Positions 26,501-36,079 of a DNA stretch of 40,610 nucleotides are shown one piece after another. Where the stretch lies: contig PMGM01000047.1 in the NCBI GenBank assembly GCA_003158115.1, positions 176 to 40,785 of the forward strand. The letters run 5' to 3'. The notes below the pieces were generated by a model. The model saw only the letters and a program-made list of their open reading frames with translations. It did not search any database and had not been told where the DNA came from. Made by a program: the position numbers and the translations under genes. Each line of letters begins with the position of its first letter. The stretch's first letter is position 1. The stretch comes from Methanobacterium sp. (GTDB lineage Archaea > Methanobacteriota > Methanobacteria > Methanobacteriales > Methanobacteriaceae).

Positions 26501-27568
26501 ATGGAATTAGAAAAGAAGATAGAACAACTTAAAGATTATCTAAAGGATAAAAAAGTATTAATAGCATTTTCTGGAGGGGCAGATAGCTCACTCGTGGCAT
26601 ATGTTGCATCTAATGTTTCTAAGGAATCACTAGCAGTCACAATAGACAATGGTGTGATGCCAACGGATTGTATAGCAAATGCAATAAAAATTGCAGAGGC
26701 AATCGGTATTGAACATTCAATTGTAAAAGAAAACTATCTAAACGACACAACATTCACATCTAATCCTCCAAACCGATGTTACATCTGTAAAAATAAGATG
26801 TATTCTAAGATAATAGAGATTGCTGATAAAAATAATCTTGTAGTAGTGGATGGAACGAATATAACAGACCTTTTAGAAGATAGACCAGGAATAATGGTAA
26901 ATTATGATAAAAATATTAAGAGTCCATTAGTAAAAGCAGGATTTACAAGTGAAGATGTTAAAAATGCTCTTGAAATTCTTAATATAAACTATTCAAAATC
27001 AACAACTTGTATGGCTACCAGAATATCAAAAAATAGTGAAATAACTTCCAAGAAGATAAATCGGATAACCTATGCAGAATCTCTTTTAAAGGGGCTTTCA
27101 GGATCCGAAATTGTTCGTGTAAGAGACCAAAATGGTAATGCACTAATAGAATTGGAAAATGTTAATAAAATCCTCACTACTGGCATTTTAAATCATATAG
27201 GCACTGAATTGAAGGCAGTAGGATTTAAAAGAGTTAGTCTTGACATTGGAAGCTATGGGGATTCAAAAAAAGATATAGTAGTTTATAAACCGTGCAAAGA
27301 CGAGAAAAATAAGATAATGTTTGAAACGGAGCTTCCTTATACTATTAACATAGCAAAAACGTGCAAAGAGTTGGAAAAATTAGGGGATGTCAAATGTTCA
27401 GTTGAGATGGGAATAGCAATGCTTGAAACCAATGACAGAAACGTAACTATATTTAAAATGGGTAAAATAGTAGCAAGACGTGTAATAGATAAAGAAGATG
27501 CAGAAAACTTGTTAGTTAAAGTTTTACCAAGCATAAGAAGAAAATTTAATAATGATCTTGCCAATTAA
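26501..27568 (+). CDS. larE: LarE-family ATP-dependent sulfur transferase with C-terminal extension
   Basis: A 355-residue protein. Residues 1-265 match LarE: PP-loop SGGADSS (24-30), VDGTN (116-120), and cysteines Cys93 and Cys96 (NRCYICK) with Cys170 in TTCMATR. The three-Cys arrangement is that of LarE enzymes that bind a [4Fe-4S] cluster and transfer sulfur catalytically rather than sacrificing their own Cys. Typical LarE ends near residue 270. Here about 85 further residues form an extra domain (ELPYTINIAKTCKELEKLGD to the end) with a strand pattern NVTIFKMGKIVARRV. The natural acceptor need not be the lactate racemase cofactor; adjacency to tfuA suggests another sulfur-dependent step. 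Ribosome-binding site is GGGAAG about 10 bases before ATG. Confidence 0.9.
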   Translation: MELEKKIEQLKDYLKDKKVLIAFSGGADSSLVAYVASNVSKESLAVTIDNGVMPTDCIANAIKIAEAIGIEHSIVKENYLNDTTFTSNPPNRCYICKNKMYSKIIEIADKNNLVVVDGTNITDLLEDRPGIMVNYDKNIKSPLVKAGFTSEDVKNALEILNINYSKSTTCMATRISKNSEITSKKINRITYAESLLKGLSGSEIVRVRDQNGNALIELENVNKILTTGILNHIGTELKAVGFKRVSLDIGSYGDSKKDIVVYKPCKDEKNKIMFETELPYTINIAKTCKELEKLGDVKCSVEMGIAMLETNDRNVTIFKMGKIVARRVIDKEDAENLLVKVLPSIRRKFNNDLAN

Positions 27569-27623
27569 TAAATTTAATATTACTATTGGTTGGAATTTAA
27601 AAAAAATTAATTTATAAGTATAT

Positions 27624-28046
27624 TTAAATTTCCTTACGAATTTCTTTGGTGAATTTTCTTCTGAAACTAGTCATTTTCTTGAAAAATCCACGTGAATCTG
27701 TTCCATCAAGAGTTATGAACCTTCCTCCAATGTCAATGTCAACTCCATCGGCTTTAATATCTGTAATTTTCACTAAAATTTTTGATGCATCTTCAAGGGC
27801 ATCGTCAGCAGAATAATTATAATCAATACTCATTTTTTCATGAGGATAAACTTCATTCAAAGCTTTTTTGATTTTGAGTTCCATTACATTAAAAAATGTT
27901 TCAAGTTCAGGTGATCCTTCCCACCATAAATTTGCCATTATTATTCGAAGGTTGATGGTTTCTATTGAAACATCTCCTTTTCTCTTGGCAATAATTCTTA
28001 TGATTTCAGGTTCTGATTTAATTTTTATTATAGGTGTTTCTGACAT
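27624..28046 (-). CDS. Unknown protein coupled to the CBS-domain gene
   Basis: A 140-residue protein I do not recognise. It looks like an alpha/beta fold: strand (PEIIRIIAK), long helix ([19 protein letters not shown]), strands ([10 protein letters not shown] and [13 protein letters not shown]), and a basic C-terminal helix ([19 protein letters not shown]) that could contact nucleic acid or membrane. No cysteines. Its ATG lies one base after the stop of the four-CBS gene, so translation is coupled and a shared function is likely. It converges on larE. Confidence 0.65.
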   Translation of the reverse strand: MSETPIIKIKSEPEIIRIIAKRKGDVSIETINLRIIMANLWWEGSPELETFFNVMELKIKKALNEVYPHEKMSIDYNYSADDALEDASKILVKITDIKADGVDIDIGGRFITLDGTDSRGFFKKMTSFRRKFTKEIRKEI

Positions 28047-28047
28047 T

Positions 28048-28884
28048 TTAATCGCTTATGGCTTTTATTAAATCAACTGCCCTTACAAGTCCGACAAGGT
28101 CTCCTTCTACATCAATCACAGGAATCTGTTCAATATTCCTCTGTCTCATCTTATTAGCACATTCTTGTACAGAAGTTTTTGTGGTTGTGATAACCAAATC
28201 TGAATTTGCAACATTTTTAATTGTCTTGTCAGAGAATTTCAGATGATTTTTAATTACATAAAGTACACTTTTACTATCCCAAGACCATTTATCTCCTTCA
28301 GTACCTACAGATGTGTTGTGCACAGTTCTCTCGGATACTACTTCACTTTCCTCAATGAAATCTGTTTCAGTGAGTATGCCTGATAGTTTACCATCGTTGT
28401 TCAATCCAAGAAGAACTTTGAGTTTGTAATATCTCATTATCTCGAAGGCTACATTTAGAGGTGTTCCATCCCAACTTGTAGGGATTTTTTGGATCATATA
28501 ATTTTCAGCAGGATCTTGGATATCCATTTTCCATAAAGCTTTATTTACCAGATCAGATGCAGTGACTAATCCAACAAGTGATCCATCCTTAATTATTGGT
28601 ACCCTTCTAATGTTGTTATCAATCATTTTAATTGCCACATCTTTCACATCATCATCCGGTGAAGCTGTAACAATATTTCTTGACATTATAAGTGCTATTT
28701 GTTCTTCATCAGGATTTTCAACTAAATCTGTTCTTGTTAACACTCCAACAAGTTCATTAGTGCCATTCTTAACAACAGGTAACCCTGAAACCTTTTTTTC
28801 TCTCATTATTTCCAGGGCGTTTGTACGGTTACCTGGGACATGGACAAAATATATATCCTCTGCCATTATTTCATTTACTAACAT
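28048..28884 (-). CDS. Four-CBS-domain protein
   Basis: A 278-residue protein consisting of four CBS motifs, forming two Bateman modules. Repeats are seen as [24 protein letters not shown] (first), [19 protein letters not shown] (second), [19 protein letters not shown] (third, abridged here) and [20 protein letters not shown] (fourth). CBS pairs bind adenine nucleotides (AMP, ATP, SAM) and act as energy or cofactor sensors. There is no fused effector domain, so the coupled downstream protein may be the target. I use ATG 28884, with AGGTG 5 bases upstream, rather than the earlier ATG at 28902. Confidence 0.9.
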   Translation of the reverse strand: MLVNEIMAEDIYFVHVPGNRTNALEIMREKKVSGLPVVKNGTNELVGVLTRTDLVENPDEEQIALIMSRNIVTASPDDDVKDVAIKMIDNNIRRVPIIKDGSLVGLVTASDLVNKALWKMDIQDPAENYMIQKIPTSWDGTPLNVAFEIMRYYKLKVLLGLNNDGKLSGILTETDFIEESEVVSERTVHNTSVGTEGDKWSWDSKSVLYVIKNHLKFSDKTIKNVANSDLVITTTKTSVQECANKMRQRNIEQIPVIDVEGDLVGLVRAVDLIKAISD

Positions 28885-28957
28885 TTTAACACCTACATCC
28901 ATAATTTATAAAATTGATAGGTAGAATCAATTAAAAAATAATCGTTCATCCTTTAAT

Positions 28958-29404
28958 TTAATCCACATGAACTGCTAAAACAGGAATTTTTGCAGATCTA
29001 ACTACTTTCTCTGTCACACTTCCAAGTAAAAATCTGTCAAGGCCATGTTTCCCCGATGTTCCCATAACAACCAAATCAATGTTCTCTTTTTCAATAGTTT
29101 TTAATATTGCATCTGCAGGAGAACCTTCCTCGGTTTTTAGAGTAACTTTCAAATCCCCTTCCTCTATGTTTTTTTTGTTTGCCATCTCATATATATGATC
29201 AAGCGCTATTCGGCCTTCTTCTTTTAACATTTCCTTTATTCTAACAATAAGATCTTCAGCAGGTAATCCAACAAGTGAAGAAGTCTCTATGACATTCAAT
29301 GCAATAATCTCTGCACCACTTGCATGTGCGATCCATATTGCATGTTCTGCTGCTTTGTTAGCATATTCTGAACCATCTGTTGGTAAAAGTATTTTTTTGT
29401 ACAA
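28958..29404 (-). CDS. Universal stress protein (UspA family)
   Basis: A 148-residue UspA-type protein. It begins with the beta-strand [13 protein letters not shown] and ends with the ATP-binding loop [21 protein letters not shown] (abridged to its G-x2-G-x9-G-S pattern), followed by PVLAVHVD, so it is of the ATP-binding class. I place the start at TTG 29404, which has GAGGTG 6 bases upstream; the in-frame GTG at 29413 overlaps that site. It lies 73 bases before the CBS gene, and both are typical stress or energy sensors. Confidence 0.9.
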   Translation of the reverse strand: MYKKILLPTDGSEYANKAAEHAIWIAHASGAEIIALNVIETSSLVGLPAEDLIVRIKEMLKEEGRIALDHIYEMANKKNIEEGDLKVTLKTEEGSPADAILKTIEKENIDLVVMGTSGKHGLDRFLLGSVTEKVVRSAKIPVLAVHVD

Positions 29405-30005
29405 TAGGTTCACCTCTCATATTGAATAAATAAAGTACCCACTATAGTACTCATTAAATCGTAATGAATTCTATGGTTATTTGGGTTCTCATATCATATA
29501 AATATTCAATTAAAATTTTATTTCTTAATTACAGAATATCTTAAATATTTAATGATATGAATGATTTTTTTAGGATTTAAATTCATATTAATTATTCTAA
29601 CAATCTTAAATTCTTAATAAACTATTAAAGAAGAAATAATGTATTATTATGAATATTCCCTAATATGTTATGATTTTATATTTATTATGAACTGATAAAT
29701 GCTTTCATCAGTTTTATTCAAAGTTTTTCCACAAATAATATTCAAATTCTACACTTTAAGTCTCTTAGTTACAAATTTTAATCCTTCAATTGAATCTCTG
29801 ATTTTAAATATCGTTAAAATCTCTAATATAATCATTAGATAGGAATTGTTATCATATTATCGTTATAACCCATCTGTGATTAATACGAATATATGTAGGA
29901 TATATATATTAAATTTTATGGAAAAAAATAAGGAAAAAGAGAAATTTTATTAATCATTTATATCTACTTTAGTTATATCAAATCAACTGTACATTAAATG
30001 TAGAT
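29405..30005 (-). other. Long AT-rich intergenic region with one hairpin
   Basis: About 600 bases without a convincing ORF or RNA gene. A perfect 7-bp hairpin AACTGAT/ATCAGTT (29690-29696, 29707-29713) with a 10-base loop is the only clear structure. A TATA-like element on the minus strand near 29494-29506 could serve the UspA gene. A small non-coding RNA cannot be excluded. Confidence 0.4.
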
Positions 30006-31286
30006 TTAACGACCAATTATTGTTTTCCCGTTCATGTATGGAATTAATACATCAGGGATAAGGATAGTACCATCTTCTTGTTGGTAATTTTCTAATATGC
30101 AACAAATTGTTCTTTCTGTAGCAATAGCTGTACTGTTTAGTGTATGGCACATTTTTAAAGAGTTAGAATCTCCTTGAATTCCATATCGGGCATTTAATTT
30201 GCGTGCCTGATAATCTTTACAGTTGGTGCATGATACTAATTCTCTATATGTATTGGAACCGGGGAACCAACCTTCAATATCATATTTTTTGGAAGCATTA
30301 TCGTTGAGTTCAGCTGAAACTATAGAAACAATTCTATATGGAAGTCCAAGTTTTTTATAAATAAGTTCTGCATTCTCCAAAAGAGTCTGATGCATATCTT
30401 TTGAATCTTCTTCACTACAAAATATGAACTGTTCAATTTTTTCAAACTGATGAACCCTGAATATGCCTAGGGTATCTCTGCCATGGGAACCTGCTTCTTT
30501 ACGAAAACATGATGAAATACCACAGTATTTACGTGGTAAGGTTTTTTCATCTATTATTTCACCTCTGTGTAATGCAGCAAGTGTTTGTTCTGAAGTTGCA
30601 ATCAAGAATAGATCTTCTCCATCAATTTTGTACAATGTTTCTTCGAAATCGGCTAACTCTGCTGTTTCTTTTATTACATCATGTTTAATGAAAAAAGGTG
30701 TTTGAAATGGTGTATAACCTTTTTCAGAAAGTATATCAACGGCAAACTTCAACAATGCCATATTAAGATAGACCATATCGGCCTTTAGATAGTAAAACCG
30801 TGAACCAGAAATTTCTGCAGCTTTTTTAAACTCTGCTCCATCAATACCTTCAATTAAATCCACATGGTTTGATGGTGTAAAATTGAAGGAAGGAATTAAA
30901 CCTTCTTCTGATATTAATAAATTGTTTTCTTCTTTTCTTGAAACTGGAACCTCTTCCTCAACAATGTTGCCGATTTTGTAACGGTATTCGTCCCTTTTTT
31001 CAATAAATTCAGCAATCTTTGGTTCTAACTGGACAATTTCTCCTGAAACTTCCTTAGCTTTTATTTGAAGAATTTTTAATTCATCTTTGCCCTGTTTTCT
31101 AGCTTCATTAAAAGATTTGGACATTTTATTCCTTTCAGCACGAAGTTCATTCAATTTTTTAAGTCCGTTTCTCCAAAGTGTATCATATTCAATAACTTTT
31201 TCAACATTTTCTGTATCTCTGAAACGTTTTTTTTCTGATTTGCGGATTAAATCAGGATTTTCCCTGAATAGTTTGATATCTAACAT
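30006..31286 (-). CDS. serS: Seryl-tRNA synthetase, canonical (bacterial/eukaryal) type
   Basis: A 426-residue SerRS. The N-terminal coiled-coil arm that holds the long variable loop of tRNA-Ser spans about residues 27-105 (LWRNGLKKLNELRAERN). The class II core has motif 2 (SCFRKEAGSHGRDTLGIFR) and motif 3 (NSTAIATERTICCILENYQ). Length, arm and motifs match the common SerRS, not the divergent 'methanogenic-type' enzyme with its zinc site known from Methanothermobacter and Methanococcus. It also provides Ser-tRNA for selenocysteine if present. It has its own leader of 141 bases after the amidohydrolase gene. Confidence 0.96.
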   Translation of the reverse strand: MLDIKLFRENPDLIRKSEKKRFRDTENVEKVIEYDTLWRNGLKKLNELRAERNKMSKSFNEARKQGKDELKILQIKAKEVSGEIVQLEPKIAEFIEKRDEYRYKIGNIVEEEVPVSRKEENNLLISEEGLIPSFNFTPSNHVDLIEGIDGAEFKKAAEISGSRFYYLKADMVYLNMALLKFAVDILSEKGYTPFQTPFFIKHDVIKETAELADFEETLYKIDGEDLFLIATSEQTLAALHRGEIIDEKTLPRKYCGISSCFRKEAGSHGRDTLGIFRVHQFEKIEQFIFCSEEDSKDMHQTLLENAELIYKKLGLPYRIVSIVSAELNDNASKKYDIEGWFPGSNTYRELVSCTNCKDYQARKLNARYGIQGDSNSLKMCHTLNSTAIATERTICCILENYQQEDGTILIPDVLIPYMNGKTIIGR

Positions 31287-31427
31287 GTTATCATCGTTTT
31301 TATTTCATAATTTTATATTTTAAAAATTTTGATCATTTTTTCATACTTTATCAAAATCTTAATAATCGTTAACTAGCAGAATTTTTTTTTTATGATCATA
31401 AATATTTGAAAAAATTTGTGATAGTAT

Positions 31428-32582
31428 CTATCTTTCAAATACAATATTTCCCTCTTTAATTAAAGTTTTTATGTTTTCTGGTTCTGTTCTATTTATCAAT
31501 GAGAGTATAGGATTCCCGGACATTCCGTTTACAAGCATAATATCTGCAATTTTTCCCTCTTCTATGGAACCTAAGTTAAGACCCAAAGCCATTGCAGGAT
31601 TCAAAGTAGCCATCTTAAACACTTCTAAAGGTGGAAGATATGTTTTATAATATCCTCTTGTAACTTTAAGAGCATATTCCATTTCTTTAAACATATTTGG
31701 TGAGTTTAACATAATATTATCAGTTCCTAGGCATACATTTATTCCTCTGTCAATCATGTCCATTATTGGTGGGATTCCAACTCCCAGTGAACCATTAGAC
31801 CTGGGACAACTAACAACAGGGATTTTCATTTCACTAATAAGTTTTAAATCATCTTTTAATGGGGCAGTAACATGTATTAATAGGTTAAAACCCTCAATTA
31901 AAGCCCTTTCAACTTCTGTTTTACCCTTAATTTTTAATGATTCAGTTTGAAGATCTTCATATTCTGCAACATGTATCGATGAGGGTTTAGAATGTTTTCG
32001 ACATACTTTGGTAATGGCTGAAGCTACATCATCTTCAATTTCACCAAATCCACTTAAAGCTATTCCATCACAAATGTTAAGGAGTTTTTCCGCAGTTTTT
32101 TCGAGTTCTAATAATGTTGAATTTTCCTCAAAGAACGAATCATGCCTACCAAGGATTATCTTCCTTATTGGAATAGTTTTGGATGCCTTTTTAAGGATAT
32201 TAATACCTTCGAAACCCCCTTCACGAAAATCAACAAATGTTGTGGTGCCTGTTTTTAACATGTATTCCATAGAACCTTGCATAGCTTTAATCATATCTTC
32301 TGGAGAAGTTTCAGATAGTATGCGGTGCTTTATACCGCTAGGAGGTTTTACAATTTTATCTATTGGTTCACCATCTCCAACATCCTTTGCAACAGAATCT
32401 CCAATATGAACATGAGAATTTATTAATGAAGGACTGGCAACACACCCGTTTCCATCTATTATCCGTCCTTTCTCAACTCTGTTAGATAACTCCACAATCT
32501 CATTTTCATCAATTATTATGTTAGTTCTTTGAACTTCCATGTCATCCCCACATAGAACCCGGGCATTTTTGATTGTGATCAT
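31428..32582 (-). CDS. Amidohydrolase-superfamily deaminase/hydrolase (Atz/Trz type)
   Basis: A 384-residue metal-dependent hydrolase. Metal ligands are His57 and His59 (NSHVHIG), the His of SSIHVAEYE and IHVTAP, and the catalytic Asp in LGTDNIMLNSPN; CPRSNGSLGVGIPP and the C-terminal GSIEEGKIADIMLV complete the Atz/Trz-type pattern seen in SAH/MTA, cytosine and guanine deaminases. The substrate is unknown; a purine or pteridine-like ring would fit. It is downstream of carB, but a terminator-like hairpin lies between, so co-transcription with carAB is doubtful. Confidence 0.85.
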   Translation of the reverse strand: MITIKNARVLCGDDMEVQRTNIIIDENEIVELSNRVEKGRIIDGNGCVASPSLINSHVHIGDSVAKDVGDGEPIDKIVKPPSGIKHRILSETSPEDMIKAMQGSMEYMLKTGTTTFVDFREGGFEGINILKKASKTIPIRKIILGRHDSFFEENSTLLELEKTAEKLLNICDGIALSGFGEIEDDVASAITKVCRKHSKPSSIHVAEYEDLQTESLKIKGKTEVERALIEGFNLLIHVTAPLKDDLKLISEMKIPVVSCPRSNGSLGVGIPPIMDMIDRGINVCLGTDNIMLNSPNMFKEMEYALKVTRGYYKTYLPPLEVFKMATLNPAMALGLNLGSIEEGKIADIMLVNGMSGNPILSLINRTEPENIKTLIKEGNIVFER

Positions 32583-32686
32583 TGGATTAAACTATTTTTA
32601 TTGTAGTATTTATTATTTTTAGTATTTTTTAACTAGGTTAAAACAAATAAATTATAAAGTTTTTAAAAAAAGAATTTGTTAATTTA

Positions 32687-32714
32687 AATAATATTGGAAG
32701 GCCTGAATATTATT
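32687..32714 (-). terminator. Hairpin terminator after carB
   Basis: AATAATATT and AATATTATT (32687-32695, 32706-32714) form a perfect 9-bp stem around a 10-base loop containing AGGCCT. On the minus strand the stem is followed within about 16 bases by seven T. It begins about 40 bases after the carB stop. Confidence 0.6.
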
Positions 32715-32754
32715 GAAATTTTAAAAAAATAGGATGAATTGAAGAAGTGGATTA

Positions 32755-35700
32755 TCATAGCAAATCATGATATTCATTTAATGATTTAACTTCTATATCT
32801 CCTTCTTTAACATGTTCTATTGCATTTAATACTGCACGTGCACCTGCAAGTGTTGTAACATATGGTATTCCAAGTTCAACAGCCATTCTCCTAATATAAA
32901 ATCCATCGTCAGCTGACTGTTTTCCGGAGGGGGTGTTGATAATGAGGTCTATTTCTCCATTTACAACCGCATCCTTAATATTTGGTGATGGTTGGCTCAC
33001 TTTTCCTATGGTAGCTATATTGACATATTCCTCAACAGCATTTGCAGTTCCTTCTGTTGCTACGAGTTCAAATCCTAAATTTTCAGCAATTTCAACTATG
33101 TCTCTGATACTATTTTTATCAGAATCTCTAACACTTATAAAAAGACGTCCCTTTTTAGGTAATTCCATGCCTGCAGATAACAAAGCTTTGTAATATGAAA
33201 TACCAAAGTTTTCATCGATTCCCATACTTTCTCCAGTAGATTTCATTTCAGGACCTAGAATTGAATCTGCTTTTGGAAGTTTTATGAATGGGAATATGGA
33301 TTCTTTCACTGCAACATGGTTTATCTTAATTTCATCCCGTAATCCCATATCTTTAAGCTTGTATCCTACCATTAGCTTAGCTGCTATTTTTGCAAGAGGC
33401 ACCCCTACCGCTTTGCTAACGAATGGGACTGTTCTACTTGCTCTTGGGTTGGCTTCAATTATGTAGACTTTATCATCTTTCACAGCATATTGTATATTCA
33501 TTAGTCCGATTACTTGGAGTTCCAATGCCAGCTTGGTTGTGTATCCTTTAATAGTTTTAAGAACGTCCTTTGAGAGGCTTTGTGGAGGGATTACACATGC
33601 AGAATCACCAGAATGAACTCCAGCTTCTTCTATGTGTTCCATTATGCCACCTATAAATACTTCTTCTCCATCTGATAATGCATCTACATCGATTTCGATT
33701 GCATCTTCAAGAAATTTATCTACAAGGATAGGGTGTTTTGGGGAAATTTTTACAGCTTCTTTCATATACTCTTTGAGTTTGGTATCGTCGTATACAATTT
33801 CCATAGCCCTTCCACCCAGTACATAGGATGGTCTTACAAGGACGGGGAATCCTATCCTTTTTGCAACCAGTCTTGCATCTTCAAAGGAGTATGCAATTCC
33901 ATACTCTGCTTGGGGTATTTCAAGAAGATCTAAAACTTCTGTGAAACGTTCCCGATCTTCAACACGATCGATACTTTCATGAGCTGTTCCCAATATTTGA
34001 ATGCCCTCTTCAGCAAGTGGAACTGCCAAGTTAATTGAAGTTTGACCTCCAAATTGGACAACAACTCCATCCGGTTTTTCTTTATCCATTATGCTCATCA
34101 CATCTTCGAGCGTCAATGGTTCGAAATAAAGTTTGTTTGAAATATCATAATCTGTACTCACAGTTTCAGGATTATTGTTTATAATAATGGTCTCTATTCC
34201 TTCATCTTTCAAAGCTAAGGATGCGTGAACACAACAATAATCAAATTCTATCCCTTGTCCAATTCTTATAGGACCTGCACCAATAATTACAACTTTTTTA
34301 TTATTAGAAACAGCTACTTCATCTTCACCTTCATAGGTTCCGTAGTAATATGGGGTTTTTGCTTCAAATTCAGCAGCACAAGTGTCAACCATTTTATATG
34401 TTGGTATGATCCCTGTTTCCCTCCGATGATCCCGTATATATTTCTCTTTATATCCAGTTATCTGAGAGAGTATAGCATCAGAAAATCCCATCCTTTTTGC
34501 TTTTAATAAATTATCATGTTTAAGAATTTCTTCAGGGCTTAAACTATTTAGATAATCTTCAAAATTTATTATGCTCTGTATTTTATATAAAAAGAATTTA
34601 TCTATCTGTGTTATGTCATGAATTTCGTTAATTTCCCTTCCAGATTTGAGTGCGGTGTACAGATGGAAAATTCTTTCATCTGTTGCATTTTTCAGAAGAT
34701 CATCTGTATAAGGAACTTCTACAAATCCATACTTTCCAATATCAAGGGATCTTATGGCTTTGTGAAGTGATTCTTCAATGGTTCTTCCAATAGCCATCAC
34801 CTCACCAGTGGATTGCATTTGAACTCCTATCTTCCTTTTTACTCCTTTAAATTTGTCAAATGGCCATCTTGGGATTTTTGCAACCACATAATCTAGGGAT
34901 GGTTCAAATGATGCTGGTGTTTCCTTGGTGATATCATTTTGAATCTCATCGAGGGTCATTCCAACAGATATTTTGGCAGATATTTTTGCTATAGGATAAC
35001 CAGTTGCCTTTGATGCTAATGCACTGCTACGACTTACTCTAGGATTTACTTCAATAACTTTATACTCACCTGTTTCTGCATTAAATGCAAATTGAATATT
35101 ACATCCCCCTTGGATATGCAAGGCTCTTATGATTTTAATTGAAGCATTTCTTAACCTTTGATTATCAACGTCTGAAAGCGTTTGTGATGGAGCAACAACA
35201 ACACTTTCACCTGTGTGTATACCCATTGGATCCATGTTTTCCATGTTACACACAATTATACAAGTATCGTTTTTATCTCTCATTACTTCATATTCAAACT
35301 CTTTCCAACCAATAACAGATTCATCGATGAGTACTTGATTTATAAAGCTCATATCAATTCCTCTTGTTGCAACTTCGATAAGTTCCTTCTCGTTGTATGC
35401 AACACCGCCACCTGTTCCACCTAATGTGAATGCTGGTCTAACAATAACTGGGTAACCTATTTCTGCAACAGCTTCAATGGATTCTTCGATCGAAGTAACA
35501 GCCCTGCAATGTGGTATTGGTTCGTCCAGTTCCATCATGAAATTTCCAAAAAGATTTCTATCTTCAACATTTCTAATGGTTTGAATGGTGGATCCTATGA
35601 CTCGGATACCCTCTAGGGCCCCTATTTTTTCAAGTCCAGTTGCAACATTCAATCCTGTTTGTCCACCCATTGTTGGAAGTATGGCATCTGGTTTTTCTTT

Positions 35701-35937
35701 CTCTATTATCTTCGCTACAATTTCAGGAGTCAGTGGCTCCACATATACTGTGTCAGCCATGTCCACATCTGTCTGTATGGTTGCGGGGTTGCTGTTCACA
35801 AGCACGGTTTCAATTCCCTCATCCATGAGAGATTTGCATGCTTGAGAACCTGAATAATCAAATTCTGCAGCTTGACCTATTTGTATGGGTCCTGAACCAA
35901 TGATAAGAACCTTTTTTATGTCTTTGTCCCTTGGCAT
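32755..35937 (-). CDS. carB: Carbamoyl-phosphate synthase large subunit
   Basis: A 1060-residue CarB, full length. It makes carbamoyl phosphate from bicarbonate, ATP and the ammonia released by CarA, feeding pyrimidine and arginine synthesis. Two homologous ATP-grasp halves are visible (KVLIIGSGPIQIGQAAEFDYS at the start, shortened, and KVVIIGAGPIRIGQGIEFDY near residue 553), each with ATP-binding VIRPAF/VLVRPSY segments; the allosteric MGS-like domain is at the C-terminus (LFISVRDSDK onward). The gene is in one piece, whereas Methanothermobacter thermautotrophicus has it split in two. It follows carA after 142 bases. Confidence 0.98.
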   Translation of the reverse strand: MPRDKDIKKVLIIGSGPIQIGQAAEFDYSGSQACKSLMDEGIETVLVNSNPATIQTDVDMADTVYVEPLTPEIVAKIIEKEKPDAILPTMGGQTGLNVATGLEKIGALEGIRVIGSTIQTIRNVEDRNLFGNFMMELDEPIPHCRAVTSIEESIEAVAEIGYPVIVRPAFTLGGTGGGVAYNEKELIEVATRGIDMSFINQVLIDESVIGWKEFEYEVMRDKNDTCIIVCNMENMDPMGIHTGESVVVAPSQTLSDVDNQRLRNASIKIIRALHIQGGCNIQFAFNAETGEYKVIEVNPRVSRSSALASKATGYPIAKISAKISVGMTLDEIQNDITKETPASFEPSLDYVVAKIPRWPFDKFKGVKRKIGVQMQSTGEVMAIGRTIEESLHKAIRSLDIGKYGFVEVPYTDDLLKNATDERIFHLYTALKSGREINEIHDITQIDKFFLYKIQSIINFEDYLNSLSPEEILKHDNLLKAKRMGFSDAILSQITGYKEKYIRDHRRETGIIPTYKMVDTCAAEFEAKTPYYYGTYEGEDEVAVSNNKKVVIIGAGPIRIGQGIEFDYCCVHASLALKDEGIETIIINNNPETVSTDYDISNKLYFEPLTLEDVMSIMDKEKPDGVVVQFGGQTSINLAVPLAEEGIQILGTAHESIDRVEDRERFTEVLDLLEIPQAEYGIAYSFEDARLVAKRIGFPVLVRPSYVLGGRAMEIVYDDTKLKEYMKEAVKISPKHPILVDKFLEDAIEIDVDALSDGEEVFIGGIMEHIEEAGVHSGDSACVIPPQSLSKDVLKTIKGYTTKLALELQVIGLMNIQYAVKDDKVYIIEANPRASRTVPFVSKAVGVPLAKIAAKLMVGYKLKDMGLRDEIKINHVAVKESIFPFIKLPKADSILGPEMKSTGESMGIDENFGISYYKALLSAGMELPKKGRLFISVRDSDKNSIRDIVEIAENLGFELVATEGTANAVEEYVNIATIGKVSQPSPNIKDAVVNGEIDLIINTPSGKQSADDGFYIRRMAVELGIPYVTTLAGARAVLNAIEHVKEGDIEVKSLNEYHDLL

Positions 35938-36079
35938 TTATGATCCTCTACCTTTTAATAAATTTTTTAATTTTTATATCCTACAATTAACAAATATTCC
36001 TTTAATTGATTATTTTTTTTATTAAAGTTAAATTATACTGACTTAAAATTCATGTGGATGTATTATTCTCATAAACTAT

